NCBI GenBank assembly: GCA_024707075.1
Contig: JANQAK010000001.1
Span: 1-64,000 of the forward strand
Length of the DNA stretch: 64,000 nucleotides
Direction of reading: 5' to 3'
DNA from: Afipia sp.
GTDB lineage: Bacteria > Pseudomonadota > Alphaproteobacteria > Rhizobiales > Xanthobacteraceae
The stretch's first letter is position 1. The number at the start of each line of letters is the position of its first letter. Positions 10,073 through 19,151 of this stretch are shown here, in pieces. The position numbers were made by a program, and so were the translations under genes. Under the pieces are notes generated by a model that had not been told where the DNA came from, did no database searches, and was given only the letters and a program-made list of their open reading frames with translations.

Positions 10073-10555
10073 TTACTTGACGACGATCGTGCCGACCATG
10101 CCCGCTTCCCGATGCCCGGGAATCAGACACGAGTATTCGAACTCACCGGCCTTGGTGAACTTCCAGAAGATCTCGTCGGCCTTCTTAGGAGCAAGCCGTT
10201 TGCCATTCGGATCATCGTGCTCCATGTCAGGATTCTTCTTCATCGCTTCGCCGTGCTTGAGGTTTTCCGCGGTGGTTGCCAGGATGAATTCGTGGTCGAG
10301 CTCGCCATTGTTACGCAGCACAAACTTGACCTGCTCGCCCTTCTTCACCTCGACTTTCGCCGGCATGAACATCATCTTGCCGTCCATCTCGCCCATCGTT
10401 ACTTGAACGATCCGGGCGGGCTTCTTCGGGTCACCGGGCTCGCCCGCAGAAAATCCTTCGCCGTGACTGTGACCTGCAGGTCCCGCCCCCGCCCAGGCAG
10501 ACGCTGACAGGAACACCGTTGCAAACAGCGCGATGCCAGTTTGATACTTCTTCAT
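10073..10555 (-). CDS. Exported cupredoxin-family copper protein
   Basis: A 160-residue protein with a signal peptide cleaved near SAWAGA. A short His-rich segment (GHSHGEG) precedes a plastocyanin/azurin-like fold. The type-1 copper ligands can be picked out: His in GELDHEF, then Cys, His and Met in SCLIPGHREAGM. It probably binds or carries copper in the periplasm, as CopI-like cupredoxins do. It lies between the copper oxidase gene (47 bp upstream) and the CusF-like gene, in the same orientation. Confidence 0.88.
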   Translation of the reverse strand: MKKYQTGIALFATVFLSASAWAGAGPAGHSHGEGFSAGEPGDPKKPARIVQVTMGEMDGKMMFMPAKVEVKKGEQVKFVLRNNGELDHEFILATTAENLKHGEAMKKNPDMEHDDPNGKRLAPKKADEIFWKFTKAGEFEYSCLIPGHREAGMVGTIVVK

Positions 10556-10601
10556 ATTTCGGTTCCTTGTTGATCGTACGCTTCGGTCTTCACGTTGCCG
10601 C

Positions 10602-11981
10602 CTACATCCCCTTCATGCCTTTCATTCCCTTCATCGCTTTCATCTCGGTCGGTTTGGCCGACTCTTTCGGCTTGTCCTGCCGCGGCGCTTTGGCCGGTGG
10701 CGTGTCAACCTTGTAGGCGACAGTGCCCTTCGGAAAATCATAAGGACCGGGATCCTTGTAATCGTCGCGGCCCAGTCCCTCGCGGATCTTCATGACGGAG
10801 AACATGCCGCCCATTTCGATCGGGCCGAATTGGCCGGAGCCGGTCATCATTGGTAGCGTGTTGTCAGGCATTGGCATTTCCATTTCGCCCATTGCCATTC
10901 CGGTCGAACCCATCACCATCGCGTCTGGTGCAAGCTTCCCCACCGCCTTGGCGAGATCCTTCTTCGACACGCCGATCAAATTGCGCATGTCGTGTCCCAT
11001 CGCGTTCATGGTGTGATGCGATTTATGGCAATGGAACGCCCAGTCACCGGGATTGTCGGCGAGGACATCGAACGCACGGATGGCCCCTACGGGAACGTCA
11101 GTCGTGGTTTCCGGCCACTGAGCGCTTTCCGGAACCCAGCCGCCATCGGTGCAACTCACGACGAACTTATGTCCGTGAAGATGGATGGGATGATTGGTCA
11201 TGGTGAGATTGCCGATCCGAATGCGCACGCGATCGTTGAGGCGCACCGGCAGCGGATCGATCCCGGGAAACACCCGGCTGTTCCAGGTCCACATGTTGAA
11301 GTCGGTCATCTCGTTGACCTTCGGCAGGTAGGTGCCGGGGTCGATGAGGTACGTGCTCATGATGAAGACGAAGTCGCGATCGACCGGGCGGAATGACGGG
11401 TCGCGCGGATGCACGACGATCATGCCCATCATGCCCATCGCCATCTGCACCATTTCGTCGGAGTGCGGGTGGTACATGAACGTCCCGCTATGCATCATCT
11501 CGAACTCGTAAACAAAGGTCTCGCCAGGTTTGATGTGGGGCTGGTTGAGCCCGCCGACCCCGTCCATACCGCTTGGCAAGAGCACGCCATGCCAATGCAC
11601 GGTGGTATGTTCCGGCAATTTGTTGGTGACGAAGATGCGGAGCTTGTCGCCTTCTACGGCCTCAATGGTGGGACCTGGAGATTGGCCGTTGTAGCCCCAG
11701 AGATGAGCCTTCATGCCTTCGGCAAATTCGCGCACCACGGGCTCGGCGACCAGATGAAACTCCTTCCAGTCGCCGTTCATGCGCCATGGCAACGACCAGC
11801 CGTTCAGTGTCACCACCGGCCGATAGTCGGGACCGGAGGTGGGATGCATCGGCGGCTGCATCGTCACCTTGTCCATGATCGGTGCTTCCGGGATGCTGGC
11901 CGCCTGCACGCGGCCGCTCACGGCGCTGGCGCTGACCAGCGCCGCCGTTCCGAGAAATCCTCTTCGCGATAGCATGCTCAT
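10602..11981 (-). CDS. Tat-exported multicopper oxidase (CopA/PcoA-like)
   Basis: A 459-residue periplasmic copper oxidase. A twin-Arg signal (SRRGFLGTAALV) is followed by three cupredoxin domains. Copper ligands are seen in HWHGVLLPSGMDG, MYHPHSDEM, HPIHLHGHKF and HCHKSHHTMNAM; here the axial Met of the type-1 site is present, unlike in the DUF4396 fusion. The tail is Met-rich (MGSTGMAMGEMEMPMP and a run of KGMKGM). It should oxidise Cu(I) to the less toxic Cu(II). Translation starts right after the predicted TolC-family stop, with AGGAG between them. Confidence 0.92.
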   Translation of the reverse strand: MSMLSRRGFLGTAALVSASAVSGRVQAASIPEAPIMDKVTMQPPMHPTSGPDYRPVVTLNGWSLPWRMNGDWKEFHLVAEPVVREFAEGMKAHLWGYNGQSPGPTIEAVEGDKLRIFVTNKLPEHTTVHWHGVLLPSGMDGVGGLNQPHIKPGETFVYEFEMMHSGTFMYHPHSDEMVQMAMGMMGMIVVHPRDPSFRPVDRDFVFIMSTYLIDPGTYLPKVNEMTDFNMWTWNSRVFPGIDPLPVRLNDRVRIRIGNLTMTNHPIHLHGHKFVVSCTDGGWVPESAQWPETTTDVPVGAIRAFDVLADNPGDWAFHCHKSHHTMNAMGHDMRNLIGVSKKDLAKAVGKLAPDAMVMGSTGMAMGEMEMPMPDNTLPMMTGSGQFGPIEMGGMFSVMKIREGLGRDDYKDPGPYDFPKGTVAYKVDTPPAKAPRQDKPKESAKPTEMKAMKGMKGMKGM

Positions 11982-11986
11982 CTCCT

Positions 11987-13431
11987 TCAGTGGCCGCCGC
12001 CACTCCCGCCCGCTTGGGCGGTGGTGGACGGGCGGGATTCCTTTGAGTGTCTCCAGAGCCGCCGCCGTTGATAGCGTTCTGCAAATCGGATTGGGCGAGC
12101 CAGAAGTTGCGCTTGGCGTCGATCCCGGCGCGCAGCGAAGTGATCCGCTGGCGTGCTTCCGTCAGCAGCGCGAACACATCGACCTGCATGTTCGAGAAGC
12201 GCAGTTGCATCTCCTCGGTGATAATTTTCCGGAGCGGCAGCACTTCGCGCTCGTACTGTCGGACGATCTCGTAAGTTGAGCGGTACGTCCGGTACGCGTC
12301 GCGTGCTTCCGAGCGCACGTTGATCGCCTTCTCGGTCAGGCGGTTGAAGGCCTGGTTGTAGGTCTCGGACGCCTGACGTACCCGGACCTCGCCACCATCG
12401 AAGATCGGGATCTGGAACTGGATGTCAAAGCCGCGTTCGCGAAGCCGGGAGCCATCGGGATCCCTGGTGGTCTTCGCAATTCCCGCAACATCGAGCAGCG
12501 TGACGAAACGCGTCGCCTCGGTGAGGTTAAGCGACTTTGCCAGCGCATCCAGTTCGATCCGCGCAATCTGCAGGTCGATCCGATGGGTCACCGCATCCAC
12601 TTCGATCGACGGCAACGCTGAGGGTCGCCGCGGCAGTGTCGGAAGCATCTTCGGGAGACGGAACGCGAGGTCGCCGTCCCAAAAACCCATCAGTCGCGCA
12701 AGGCGTTCGCGCGAACTGGTCGCCTCCTGACGCGCCGAGGCCAGTTCAGCCGTCGTCTCCGCGTAGAAGACCTGCTCGCGGGCCTGGTCGAGCTTGTTGA
12801 GCGAACCGGTTTCGCCCAGCTTCGAAGCCAGCTTCGCGGTCGCCTCCGCCGTGGACTTAGCGTCGGTCAGAAGTCCGACCATCTCGTTGGTGCCGGCGGC
12901 GCGGTAGTAGGCTCGCCGGACATCGGACGCGAGCCTCAACGTCTCCAGTGCCGCCCGCAGTTGTGCCTGCCGGAACCGCCTTCTCGCAATCTCGGAGCGG
13001 AACGGTAACGTCGCCAGTGCAAGAATGTCGCCGACAACCTGACGCTCGATTTCGACCGTGCCGCCGCCCGCGATTCTCGAAATCGAGAACGTTGGATTGG
13101 ACGGAAGGCTTTCCTGGACGAGATCGGTTTCCGCCAGCGCCAATTCATTGTAGGCAGCTTGCAGTCCCCGATTGCTGAGCAACGCGATCTGGACGGCGGT
13201 TTCGACGGTGAGCGTCTGGCGCAGCAGCCGCTTGACGGCATCATCCGTGCGTTGCGCGTCATCCACGGAGCGGATCGCGACCACGTCCTTCTTGATCGTG
13301 TTGTCGGCGATATCGGCCACGGCCGTCATGCCGCCGTCGGGCGAGAACGTGGCGCAGCCGGAAAGCACGAACGCGGCCGAAAGCGCCAATATTGTCCGGT
13401 GCCGGCGCACGATATGATTGATCTTGGTCAT
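11987..13431 (-). pseudogene. TolC-family outer-membrane lipoprotein channel, frameshifted at the very 3' end
   Basis: The outer-membrane partner of the efflux pump. A lipoprotein signal (VLSGCATFS) is followed by two TolC-type repeat halves with long helical hairpins. The frame is intact to near position 12046, where one T appears to be missing. In the neighbouring frame the protein ends naturally at 11987-11989 with a Gly-rich tail (AQAGGSGGGH), six bases before the copper oxidase start. As read, the frame instead runs about 325 bases into the oxidase gene. Only the last ~20 residues are affected, so function might survive. It starts 9 bp after a small lipoprotein gene. Confidence 0.85.
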
Positions 13432-13440
13432 CGCGCGCTC

Positions 13441-13734
13441 CTATTGCCCGGACTTCGGTGATGGCGTGACGCGCTGGTTCTGTTCCTTCCAGCCGGAGGG
13501 CATCGTCGGACGAAGGCTGGTGTAAGGGGCGATGCCCGACCGGTAACCGACGCCCGCAACCTTCGCCCCGGGATCGGCGGGGTCCGGGCCGACGAACGAC
13601 GCCGTCGGCACCGCGCAGCCACCCAGGGTCATGGCCGCAACAGCCATCCCTGCGAATGTCCCAAGTTTTCTTCCGAATATTCCGCGCACCACCGAACCAA
13701 CGGCGGCGGAATCCGCCTCAATCTGCGCTGACAT
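13441..13734 (-). CDS. Small lipoprotein upstream of the TolC-like channel
   Basis: A 97-residue product. An internal Met begins a typical lipoprotein signal with the lipobox LGGC (MAVAAMTLGGCAVPTA), so the true start may be near residue 30. The rest is short and Pro-rich and matches no family I can name. It lies 9 bp before the TolC-like gene and is surely co-transcribed with it. It may be an outer-membrane accessory of the pump, which is an inference from position. Confidence 0.65.
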   Translation of the reverse strand: MSAQIEADSAAVGSVVRGIFGRKLGTFAGMAVAAMTLGGCAVPTASFVGPDPADPGAKVAGVGYRSGIAPYTSLRPTMPSGWKEQNQRVTPSPKSGQ

Positions 13735-13813
13735 ATGACTTTCCTGAACTGACGATGGATCACAGGTGCGCGTGCCCCGAACGGACGCAGCACCGCGTCA
13801 TGCTCTTGTCAGG

Positions 13814-14299
13814 TCAGGAAATGGGGGGACGATAGCGCTGCGGAGGGGCGTTATCGGTCAATTGCCGATAACTCTCGCCCTCGCATATCGCCTTCGGTGC
13901 CGACGGGTTGGCCACGTCAACGAGCGTGGCAGGAAGCGCGGTGACGCAAATCAGGCCGCAGCATTTCCCATCCGACGAATGCGGTGCCTTCGCCGGAAGC
14001 GAGCCGTCACTCAGCGCGACGGGCTTCGCGTGATTATCGCCTAAGGCATGCTCATGAGCTTGCCCTAGGACGCCGGAATGATCATGGACGTGTCCGTCTT
14101 TGTGGACGTGCTGCCCCATGCCTTCGGCGTGCACATGGACCATGCCGGGCACGTGATCATCGTCGGTCAGGCAATAGGCGATGGCATGACCGCCGGGTAA
14201 CGCAAAAGAAAGCGTCGGTGCCAGCACGCAAAACAGATAGGCCAAGGCAACCAGCCACCCTGCCCTCAACCGTTGCGTCCTGGTAAGACCGACCAACAT
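13814..14299 (-). CDS. Exported His-rich hypothetical protein
   Basis: A 161-residue protein with a hydrophobic N-terminal segment (about residues 14-38). A long His-rich region follows (HVHAEGMGQHVHKDGHVHDH and further HEHALGDNHA), then a Cys pair in GKCCGLICVTA. Such a composition points to binding of copper, zinc or silver outside the cytoplasm. No named family is recognised. It shares the strand of the csoR-like gene, with a gap of about 90 bp. Confidence 0.6.
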   Translation of the reverse strand: MLVGLTRTQRLRAGWLVALAYLFCVLAPTLSFALPGGHAIAYCLTDDDHVPGMVHVHAEGMGQHVHKDGHVHDHSGVLGQAHEHALGDNHAKPVALSDGSLPAKAPHSSDGKCCGLICVTALPATLVDVANPSAPKAICEGESYRQLTDNAPPQRYRPPIS

Positions 14300-14390
14300 T
14301 GCCGCGTCAATGCTTTCGATTTGCCGTGCTCGGATGTATCATAACGGCCAAATCTCGGGCCGCCAAGATGGAACCTGACGTGACGGACGA

Positions 14391-14666
14391 TCATCGTTCC
14401 GCACGTCCGACGACGGCCATCAACTCCGCGATCTTGCGGCGCTGGTCCGCCTTGTCGCCGCTCGCGATCGCATGCTCGACGCAGTGCGAGACGTGATCCT
14501 TCAACATCTCTTCCTCGACGCGTCGCAGCGCGGCACGAACGGCGGAGATCTGCGTTACGATATCGATGCAGTACCGCTCCTCTTCCACCATTTTGGCGAG
14601 GCCGCGCACCTGTCCCTCGATCCGACTCAGGCGCTTTTGGCAGGACGTCTTGATGTCTTTTCGCAT
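14391..14666 (-). CDS. csoR: CsoR/RcnR-family metal-sensing repressor
   Basis: A 91-residue all-helical repressor. The N-terminus carries RLSRIEGQVRGLAKMVEEERYC, the family hallmark. The metal site is visible as Cys in EERYCIDIV and as His and Cys in HVSHCVEHA, the Cys-His-Cys pattern of Cu(I)-sensing CsoR. In this family metal binding releases the protein from DNA and turns on efflux genes. It is transcribed divergently from the copper ATPase, with a palindromic operator in the 53 bp between them. Confidence 0.92.
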   Translation of the reverse strand: MRKDIKTSCQKRLSRIEGQVRGLAKMVEEERYCIDIVTQISAVRAALRRVEEEMLKDHVSHCVEHAIASGDKADQRRKIAELMAVVGRAER

Positions 14667-14675
14667 TCGCTCTAT

Positions 14676-14692
14676 ATACCCCTACAGGGTAT
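14676..14692. promoter_or_regulatory. Probable CsoR operator
   Basis: ATACCCCTACAGGGTAT is an inverted repeat with 6-bp arms and a 5-bp centre, the G/C-tract palindrome type bound by CsoR-family repressors. It sits in the 53-bp gap between the divergent repressor and copper ATPase genes, where one bound tetramer could control both promoters. Confidence 0.8.
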
Positions 14693-14719
14693 GGGTTGCA
14701 AGCCATGCAGGAGATTTAG

Positions 14720-17173
14720 ATGACCGGTCCAGAAACGACAAATTCCACGGGCGAATGCGGCTGCGCCTCGAAGGCGATGGCAGCGCCGGGCCCCGAAAAC
14801 AAGGCGGCGTGTTGCGGCGGCGGTCACGGTGACCATGGTCAGGGCGCTCATGACCATCACCACCATCCCGTCTCTGGAGACGGAAGGGTGGTGGACCCGG
14901 TCTGCGGGATGACCGTCGATCCGGCGACAAGCAAGCACCGGTTCGATTACCACGGCCGCACCTACCATTTTTGCTCGGCCGGCTGCCGCACCAAGTTCGC
15001 GGCCGCCCCGGAAACCTATCTCGACAAGTCCAAGGGCGCACCGAAAGAATCTGTTCTGGAAGGCACGGTCTATACGTGCCCGATGCATCCGGAGATCAGG
15101 CAAATCGGTCCCGGCAGCTGTCCCATCTGCGGAATGGCCCTGGAGCCCGAACTCGCAACCCTGGACGCTGCACCGAATCCCGAACTGGCGGACATGACCC
15201 GACGGTTCTGGATCGGTCTGGTGCTGGCGCTGCCTGCGGTGGTCCTAGAGATGGGCGGGCATCTGGTCGGCGGCCACGGCTGGGTCGACCAGACTTTGTC
15301 GAACTGGATTCAACTGGTCTCGGCGACGCCGGTCGTGATCTGGGCGGGCTGGCCTTTCTTCGTGCGCGGCTGGCAGTCGCTGGTGACACGCAACCTCAAC
15401 ATGTTCACCCTGATCGCGATGGGGACCGGCGTGGCTTACGTCTACAGCCTCGTCGCCACCGTCGCCCCACACGTCTTCCCTCCCGCGTTCCGCGGACACG
15501 ATGGTGCCGTTGCCGTCTATTTCGAAGCAGCGGCAGTGATCACCGTTCTCGTATTGCTGGGCCAGGTCCTCGAATTGCGAGCCCGCGAGGCAACGTCGGG
15601 AGCGATCAAGGCGCTGCTCGATCTCGCCCCGAAGACGGCACGCCTCGTCGCGGAGGATGGCACCGATCATGAAGTCCCGCTCGATGGCCTGAACGTCGAC
15701 GACCGGCTGCGCGTCCGTCCCGGCGAAAAGGTACCGGTCGACGGCGTCATTCTCGAGGGACGTTCATCGGTCGATGAATCGCTGGTGACCGGAGAGTCGA
15801 TGCCCGTCACGAAGGACACCGGAGCCAAGGTGATTGCCGGGACCCTCAACCAATCCGGAAGCTTCGTGATGCGGGCCGAAAAGGTCGGCCGCGATACGGT
15901 GTTGTCGCAGATCGTGCAGATGGTCGCGCAGGCGCAGCGGTCGCGGGCACCGATCCAGCGTCTTGCCGATCAGGTCGCGGGCTGGTTCGTGCCCGCGGTG
16001 ATCGTGGCCGCACTCGTTGCCTTCGTGGTCTGGGCCATGGTCGGGCCCGAACCCCGCCTGGCGTTCGGCTTGGTCGCGGCCGTCAGTGTGCTGATCATTG
16101 CCTGTCCCTGTGCACTCGGACTGGCGACTCCGATGTCGATCATGGTCGGCGTGGGACGCGGCGCTCATGCCGGCGTGCTGATCAAGAACGCCGAAGCGCT
16201 TGAGGGTCTGGAGAAGGTAGACACCTTGGTGGTCGACAAAACGGGGACGCTAACCGAAGGCAAGCCAAAGGTCGTCTCCATCGTGGCTTCCGCCGGGTTC
16301 CGGGAGGACGACCTGCTGCGTCTCGCGGCGAGCGTCGAGCGATCGAGCGAGCATCCGCTGGCGGACGCCATCGTTCGCGCAGCCAAAGAGCGCGATCTGA
16401 CACTGGCGAACGTGGAGGAATTCGACTCGCCGACAGGCAAGGGCGTGACCGGCAAGGTGGATGGCAAATCCGTCCTGCTTGGCAATGCGGCCTATCTGAA
16501 ATCGTTAGGTGTCCAGACACAAACGTTGGAGCCACAAGCCGAAATCCTGCGCGGTGAAGGTGCAACCGTCATCAATATTGCACTCGATGGAAAGTTGGCG
16601 GGACTCTTTGCTATTGCCGATCCGGTGAAGCAATCGACGCCCGCTGCCCTGAAGGCGCTGGCCGCAGATGGCATCAAGGTCATTATGCTGACCGGCGACA
16701 ATCGAACCACGGCAAATGCGGTTGCAAAACGGCTCGGCATCTCCGATGTGGAGGCAGAAGTGCTGCCGGACCAGAAGAGCGCCGTCGTCAGCAAGCTGCA
16801 GAAGGCGGGGCGGATCGTTGCAATGGCCGGAGATGGCGTCAACGACGCCCCTGCCCTGGCGACCTCGGACGTTTGGAATCGCGATGGGCACCGGGACCGA
16901 CGTCGCGATGGAAAGCGCGGAGTCACTCTTCTCAAGGGCGACTTGATGGGAATCGTTCGTGCCCGCCGTCTCTCCGAAGCGACGATGAGCAATATCAGGC
17001 AGAACCTGTTCTTCGCGTTCATCTATAACGCCGCCGGAATTCCGATCGCGGCCGGTGTGCTCTATCCGACGTTCGGATTGCTGCTGTCACCCATCATTGC
17101 TGCAGCGGCGATGGCGCTATCTTCAGTCAGCGTCGTAGGCAATGCGCTACGATTGAAGACTGTGAACTTGTGA
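14720..17173 (+). CDS. copA: Copper-exporting P1B-type ATPase with YHS and heavy-metal-binding domains
   Basis: An 817-residue Cu(I) export ATPase. The N-terminus has a Cys/His-rich stretch ([10 protein letters not shown] and a His4 run), a YHS domain ([11 protein letters not shown] with YHFCSAGC) and a second metal module ([20 protein letters not shown]). Core motifs follow: CPC in ACPCALG (about residue 461), DKTGT (about 505), the SEHPLA nucleotide motif, TGDN and GDGVNDAP (about 703). An extra T near 16873 and a missing G near 16920 shift the frame for about 16 codons (residues about 718-733) and then restore it, replacing the conserved hinge normally reading [18 protein letters not shown]. 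As read, the protein is full length but probably inactive. It is divergent from csoR. Confidence 0.92.
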   Translation: MTGPETTNSTGECGCASKAMAAPGPENKAACCGGGHGDHGQGAHDHHHHPVSGDGRVVDPVCGMTVDPATSKHRFDYHGRTYHFCSAGCRTKFAAAPETYLDKSKGAPKESVLEGTVYTCPMHPEIRQIGPGSCPICGMALEPELATLDAAPNPELADMTRRFWIGLVLALPAVVLEMGGHLVGGHGWVDQTLSNWIQLVSATPVVIWAGWPFFVRGWQSLVTRNLNMFTLIAMGTGVAYVYSLVATVAPHVFPPAFRGHDGAVAVYFEAAAVITVLVLLGQVLELRAREATSGAIKALLDLAPKTARLVAEDGTDHEVPLDGLNVDDRLRVRPGEKVPVDGVILEGRSSVDESLVTGESMPVTKDTGAKVIAGTLNQSGSFVMRAEKVGRDTVLSQIVQMVAQAQRSRAPIQRLADQVAGWFVPAVIVAALVAFVVWAMVGPEPRLAFGLVAAVSVLIIACPCALGLATPMSIMVGVGRGAHAGVLIKNAEALEGLEKVDTLVVDKTGTLTEGKPKVVSIVASAGFREDDLLRLAASVERSSEHPLADAIVRAAKERDLTLANVEEFDSPTGKGVTGKVDGKSVLLGNAAYLKSLGVQTQTLEPQAEILRGEGATVINIALDGKLAGLFAIADPVKQSTPAALKALAADGIKVIMLTGDNRTTANAVAKRLGISDVEAEVLPDQKSAVVSKLQKAGRIVAMAGDGVNDAPALATSDVWNRDGHRDRRRDGKRGVTLLKGDLMGIVRARRLSEATMSNIRQNLFFAFIYNAAGIPIAAGVLYPTFGLLLSPIIAAAAMALSSVSVVGNALRLKTVNL

Positions 17174-17194
17174 GGTGTCGGACTGAAAGCGCTG

Positions 17195-17238
17195 TTCGAA
17201 CTCAGCGGGGCTGCGATCGAGCGCCCGCTGAGTTCGAA
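17195..17238. terminator. Long perfect hairpin downstream of the copper ATPase
   Basis: A perfect 15-bp inverted repeat, TTCGAACTCAGCGGG with its reverse complement, around a 14-base loop, 22 bp after the ATPase stop. There is no T-run after the stem, so a simple intrinsic terminator is uncertain. A remnant of an insertion-sequence end or an RNA-stabilising hairpin is possible. Confidence 0.55.
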
Positions 17239-18040
17239 GATGATCCAGCCTCAAGAGGTTCATATCCCGGGTCCTGATCCGCTCCTGGGGATGCATCCAA
17301 ATGTCAACTTGTTTTGGGAACCGGTCTGATCCGATGTCGATTGACAACCGACAGGGGCTTCCAATCAATTTTGGTGTCTGCTGAATCCGCTCTTTGACCG
17401 AGCCGCACGTCACGCAAGTCAGGTCGAACTCAATTTCGTTTGCGGCCAAGGTTCGGTTACAGACCCAGCCTTACTATCTCCCGCCCGGAACGTGAAGCTG
17501 GACGTCTTGGACGCGAGACCACGGCATGCGGCAATGTAGACCGTCGACCGCGGAGAGAACTCTGAGCCCGGCGAGAACGTCATGGAAGAAAAGCTATTGA
17601 CGAGCGCGATTAGAGAACTTCAAAGGGGCAGATCAGTCGAGTGCTGTCGATCGCCATCTCAGTTGCTGGAAGATGGATCGCTCACCAAGCTGGTGGGCGC
17701 GCTCTAGACATACCGAAGACAACCGCTTGGGGAAAGCGCCGGCGGAAGACATCAAGCTGGTCGAGACCTCCTTGAAGGATCGCCGGTTTCTTCTGGTTTC
17801 AACATCCCATGCCACGTGACTACCTTCATAACCATCCGGAATTCTCCGAACTAATCCGGATCATTGCGTAAGAGAAACCCATCGATCCGCATTGGTCGAT
17901 AGGGACGTTGCTCGCTTCACATGCGCGCCTGCCCGAACAAATTGCGCCAAGTCCGCCTACTCTGCCGGCGAAGCGGTTCGAGAGGCGCGATGCGCAGTAG
18001 ATGTGCCGCCATTGCTGGCGTCTGTTTTTATCTGGAAACC
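17239..18040. other. 802-bp stretch with no gene I can support
   Basis: Only short open frames lacking recognisable domains or good ribosome sites are present. One of them, 17581-17706 on the plus strand, would encode 41 residues beginning MEEKLLTSAIRELQRG; it looks like a remnant of a longer helical protein. The region may be decayed sequence between the copper ATPase and the next operon. Confidence 0.5.
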
Positions 18041-18514
18041 TCAGCGGAACCGCTTGCCATCCCATTGCATCTTATGGCGGCAAAACAATCCGTCTCGGCT
18101 GCAATTGACGTCGATCGACGGCACACCTGAGTCGATCGACATATCGATTTCGAATACATCTCCTCGCCAAACTTCGCGAAGCGTGCCTCCTCTGGAAACG
18201 AAAACACGATGAAGGCAGCCTTTCGGCGAGCATAGCGCTTGGCGATTGGAGCACCTGAACTGATCGAAGTGAATTGCGATGAACTCTTCGCCCCTCGGGC
18301 CTTTAATGTATCGCAGATATCCCGTTCGAACATCTATCGCGTCGTCCATGCAGAGACGCTGCGCCGCTTTGAACGCCTTGTGAATCGCTGGCGGCAGCTG
18401 TTGCAGGCGTTCATATGAGAGCGGAGAGAATTTGCCCTGTGCCATTCCTGCCGCGCGCGCATTTGCTCCGGTTACGGTCAGACACACCATGAGTACGATG
18501 AAAAAATGCAGCAT
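18041..18514 (-). CDS. Exported hypothetical protein with several Cys
   Basis: A 157-residue protein with a clear signal peptide (MLHFFIVLMVCLTVTGANARA). The mature part has six Cys spaced as if forming disulfides, with FRCSNRQALCSPKGC and VNCSRDGLFC. I do not recognise the family. It sits downstream of the PilZ gene on the same strand, a gap of 38 bp, and may close the zinc operon. Confidence 0.6.
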   Translation of the reverse strand: MLHFFIVLMVCLTVTGANARAAGMAQGKFSPLSYERLQQLPPAIHKAFKAAQRLCMDDAIDVRTGYLRYIKGPRGEEFIAIHFDQFRCSNRQALCSPKGCLHRVFVSRGGTLREVWRGDVFEIDMSIDSGVPSIDVNCSRDGLFCRHKMQWDGKRFR

Positions 18515-18552
18515 TGCATCCTCCTACAGTCTAGCAGAATCGCCCCCCTAAG

Positions 18553-18798
18553 TCAGATCAGTTCGAAAACCACGCCGAGCCTCTTTTCCGTCATCCAAAT
18601 AACTCGGCAAGCTCGCCGAAACTCGCCTGCGGCAATTACAAGAGTAAATTTCTTCGGAACTGCTGCTGGGCCCCTAATTTCCAACAACGCTCCAGTGGAA
18701 CTGAGACTCCGGACTGTGCAGGAGATCGCCGCATCGCCGAAAGAGATTATGCCGGCTCTAAAAACTTTCCTTCGTTCATGATACCCCAAGACCGACAC
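18553..18798 (-). CDS. PilZ-domain protein
   Basis: An 81-residue protein that is essentially one PilZ domain. It shows the RRKVFR arginine box near the N-terminus and the SLSSTGALLE stretch in place of the usual (D/N)xSxxG. PilZ domains bind cyclic di-GMP, though many short rhizobial versions are untested. It lies 9 bp after the ferritin-like gene and is probably in the same transcript. Confidence 0.8.
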   Translation of the reverse strand: MSVLGYHERRKVFRAGIISFGDAAISCTVRSLSSTGALLEIRGPAAVPKKFTLVIAAGEFRRACRVIWMTEKRLGVVFELI

Positions 18799-18807
18799 CG
18801 CGTTTGT

Positions 18808-19122
18808 CTAATCGACTTTCTTCTCCGCCTTCTCGCCTAGTTTGACGATGTCGCCCTTCGTGAACAGAATCCCTTGTAGCTCCGCACGCCAGTCCGGCCT
18901 TTTTCGGAGAAGAAATTCGAGGTTCATTCCAAAATGTTTGAACTCTTCCTTCTGCGCATTTGCCATAATCGCCTTGGCGTTCTTGTCTTTTTCGACAGAG
19001 ATTCTTTGTTCGTACCAACTAATGGCTTCCGCCTCCTCGATCAGAGATGTGATCATGCGCGCGAAAGTGCGCGTTTCCTGTGAAAGCTCTTCCGGCGGCT
19101 CGTGATATTGATCGAAACCCAT
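18808..19122 (-). CDS. Encapsulated-ferritin-like (EncFtn-type) protein
   Basis: A 104-residue all-helical protein resembling EncFtn, the half-ferritin that oxidises iron inside encapsulin shells. It has the HEPPEELSQETR opening, SLIEEAEAISWYEQR (first metal-ligand Glu), and KEEFKHFGMNLEFL (Glu and His ligands), then LFTKGDI as in EncFtn. No encapsulin shell gene is seen here, and the C-terminal cargo tag of EncFtn is not apparent. It follows the zinc ATPase 3' half by 29 bp and was probably its operon partner. Its job beside zinc/cadmium efflux is unknown. Confidence 0.75.
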   Translation of the reverse strand: MGFDQYHEPPEELSQETRTFARMITSLIEEAEAISWYEQRISVEKDKNAKAIMANAQKEEFKHFGMNLEFLLRKRPDWRAELQGILFTKGDIVKLGEKAEKKVD

Positions 19123-19151
19123 CTGCTTTCCTTCCGTTGAAACAAAACTGC

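Noticed and set aside
17147-17449. 100-codon minus-strand frame overlapping the end of the copper ATPase, with a CxxC near the start
   Set aside because: No ribosome site, no family resemblance, and much of it lies across the 15-bp hairpin; treated as chance.
17581-17706. 41-codon plus-strand frame MEEKLLTSAIRELQRG...
   Set aside because: Too short and unsupported; described only as a possible remnant.
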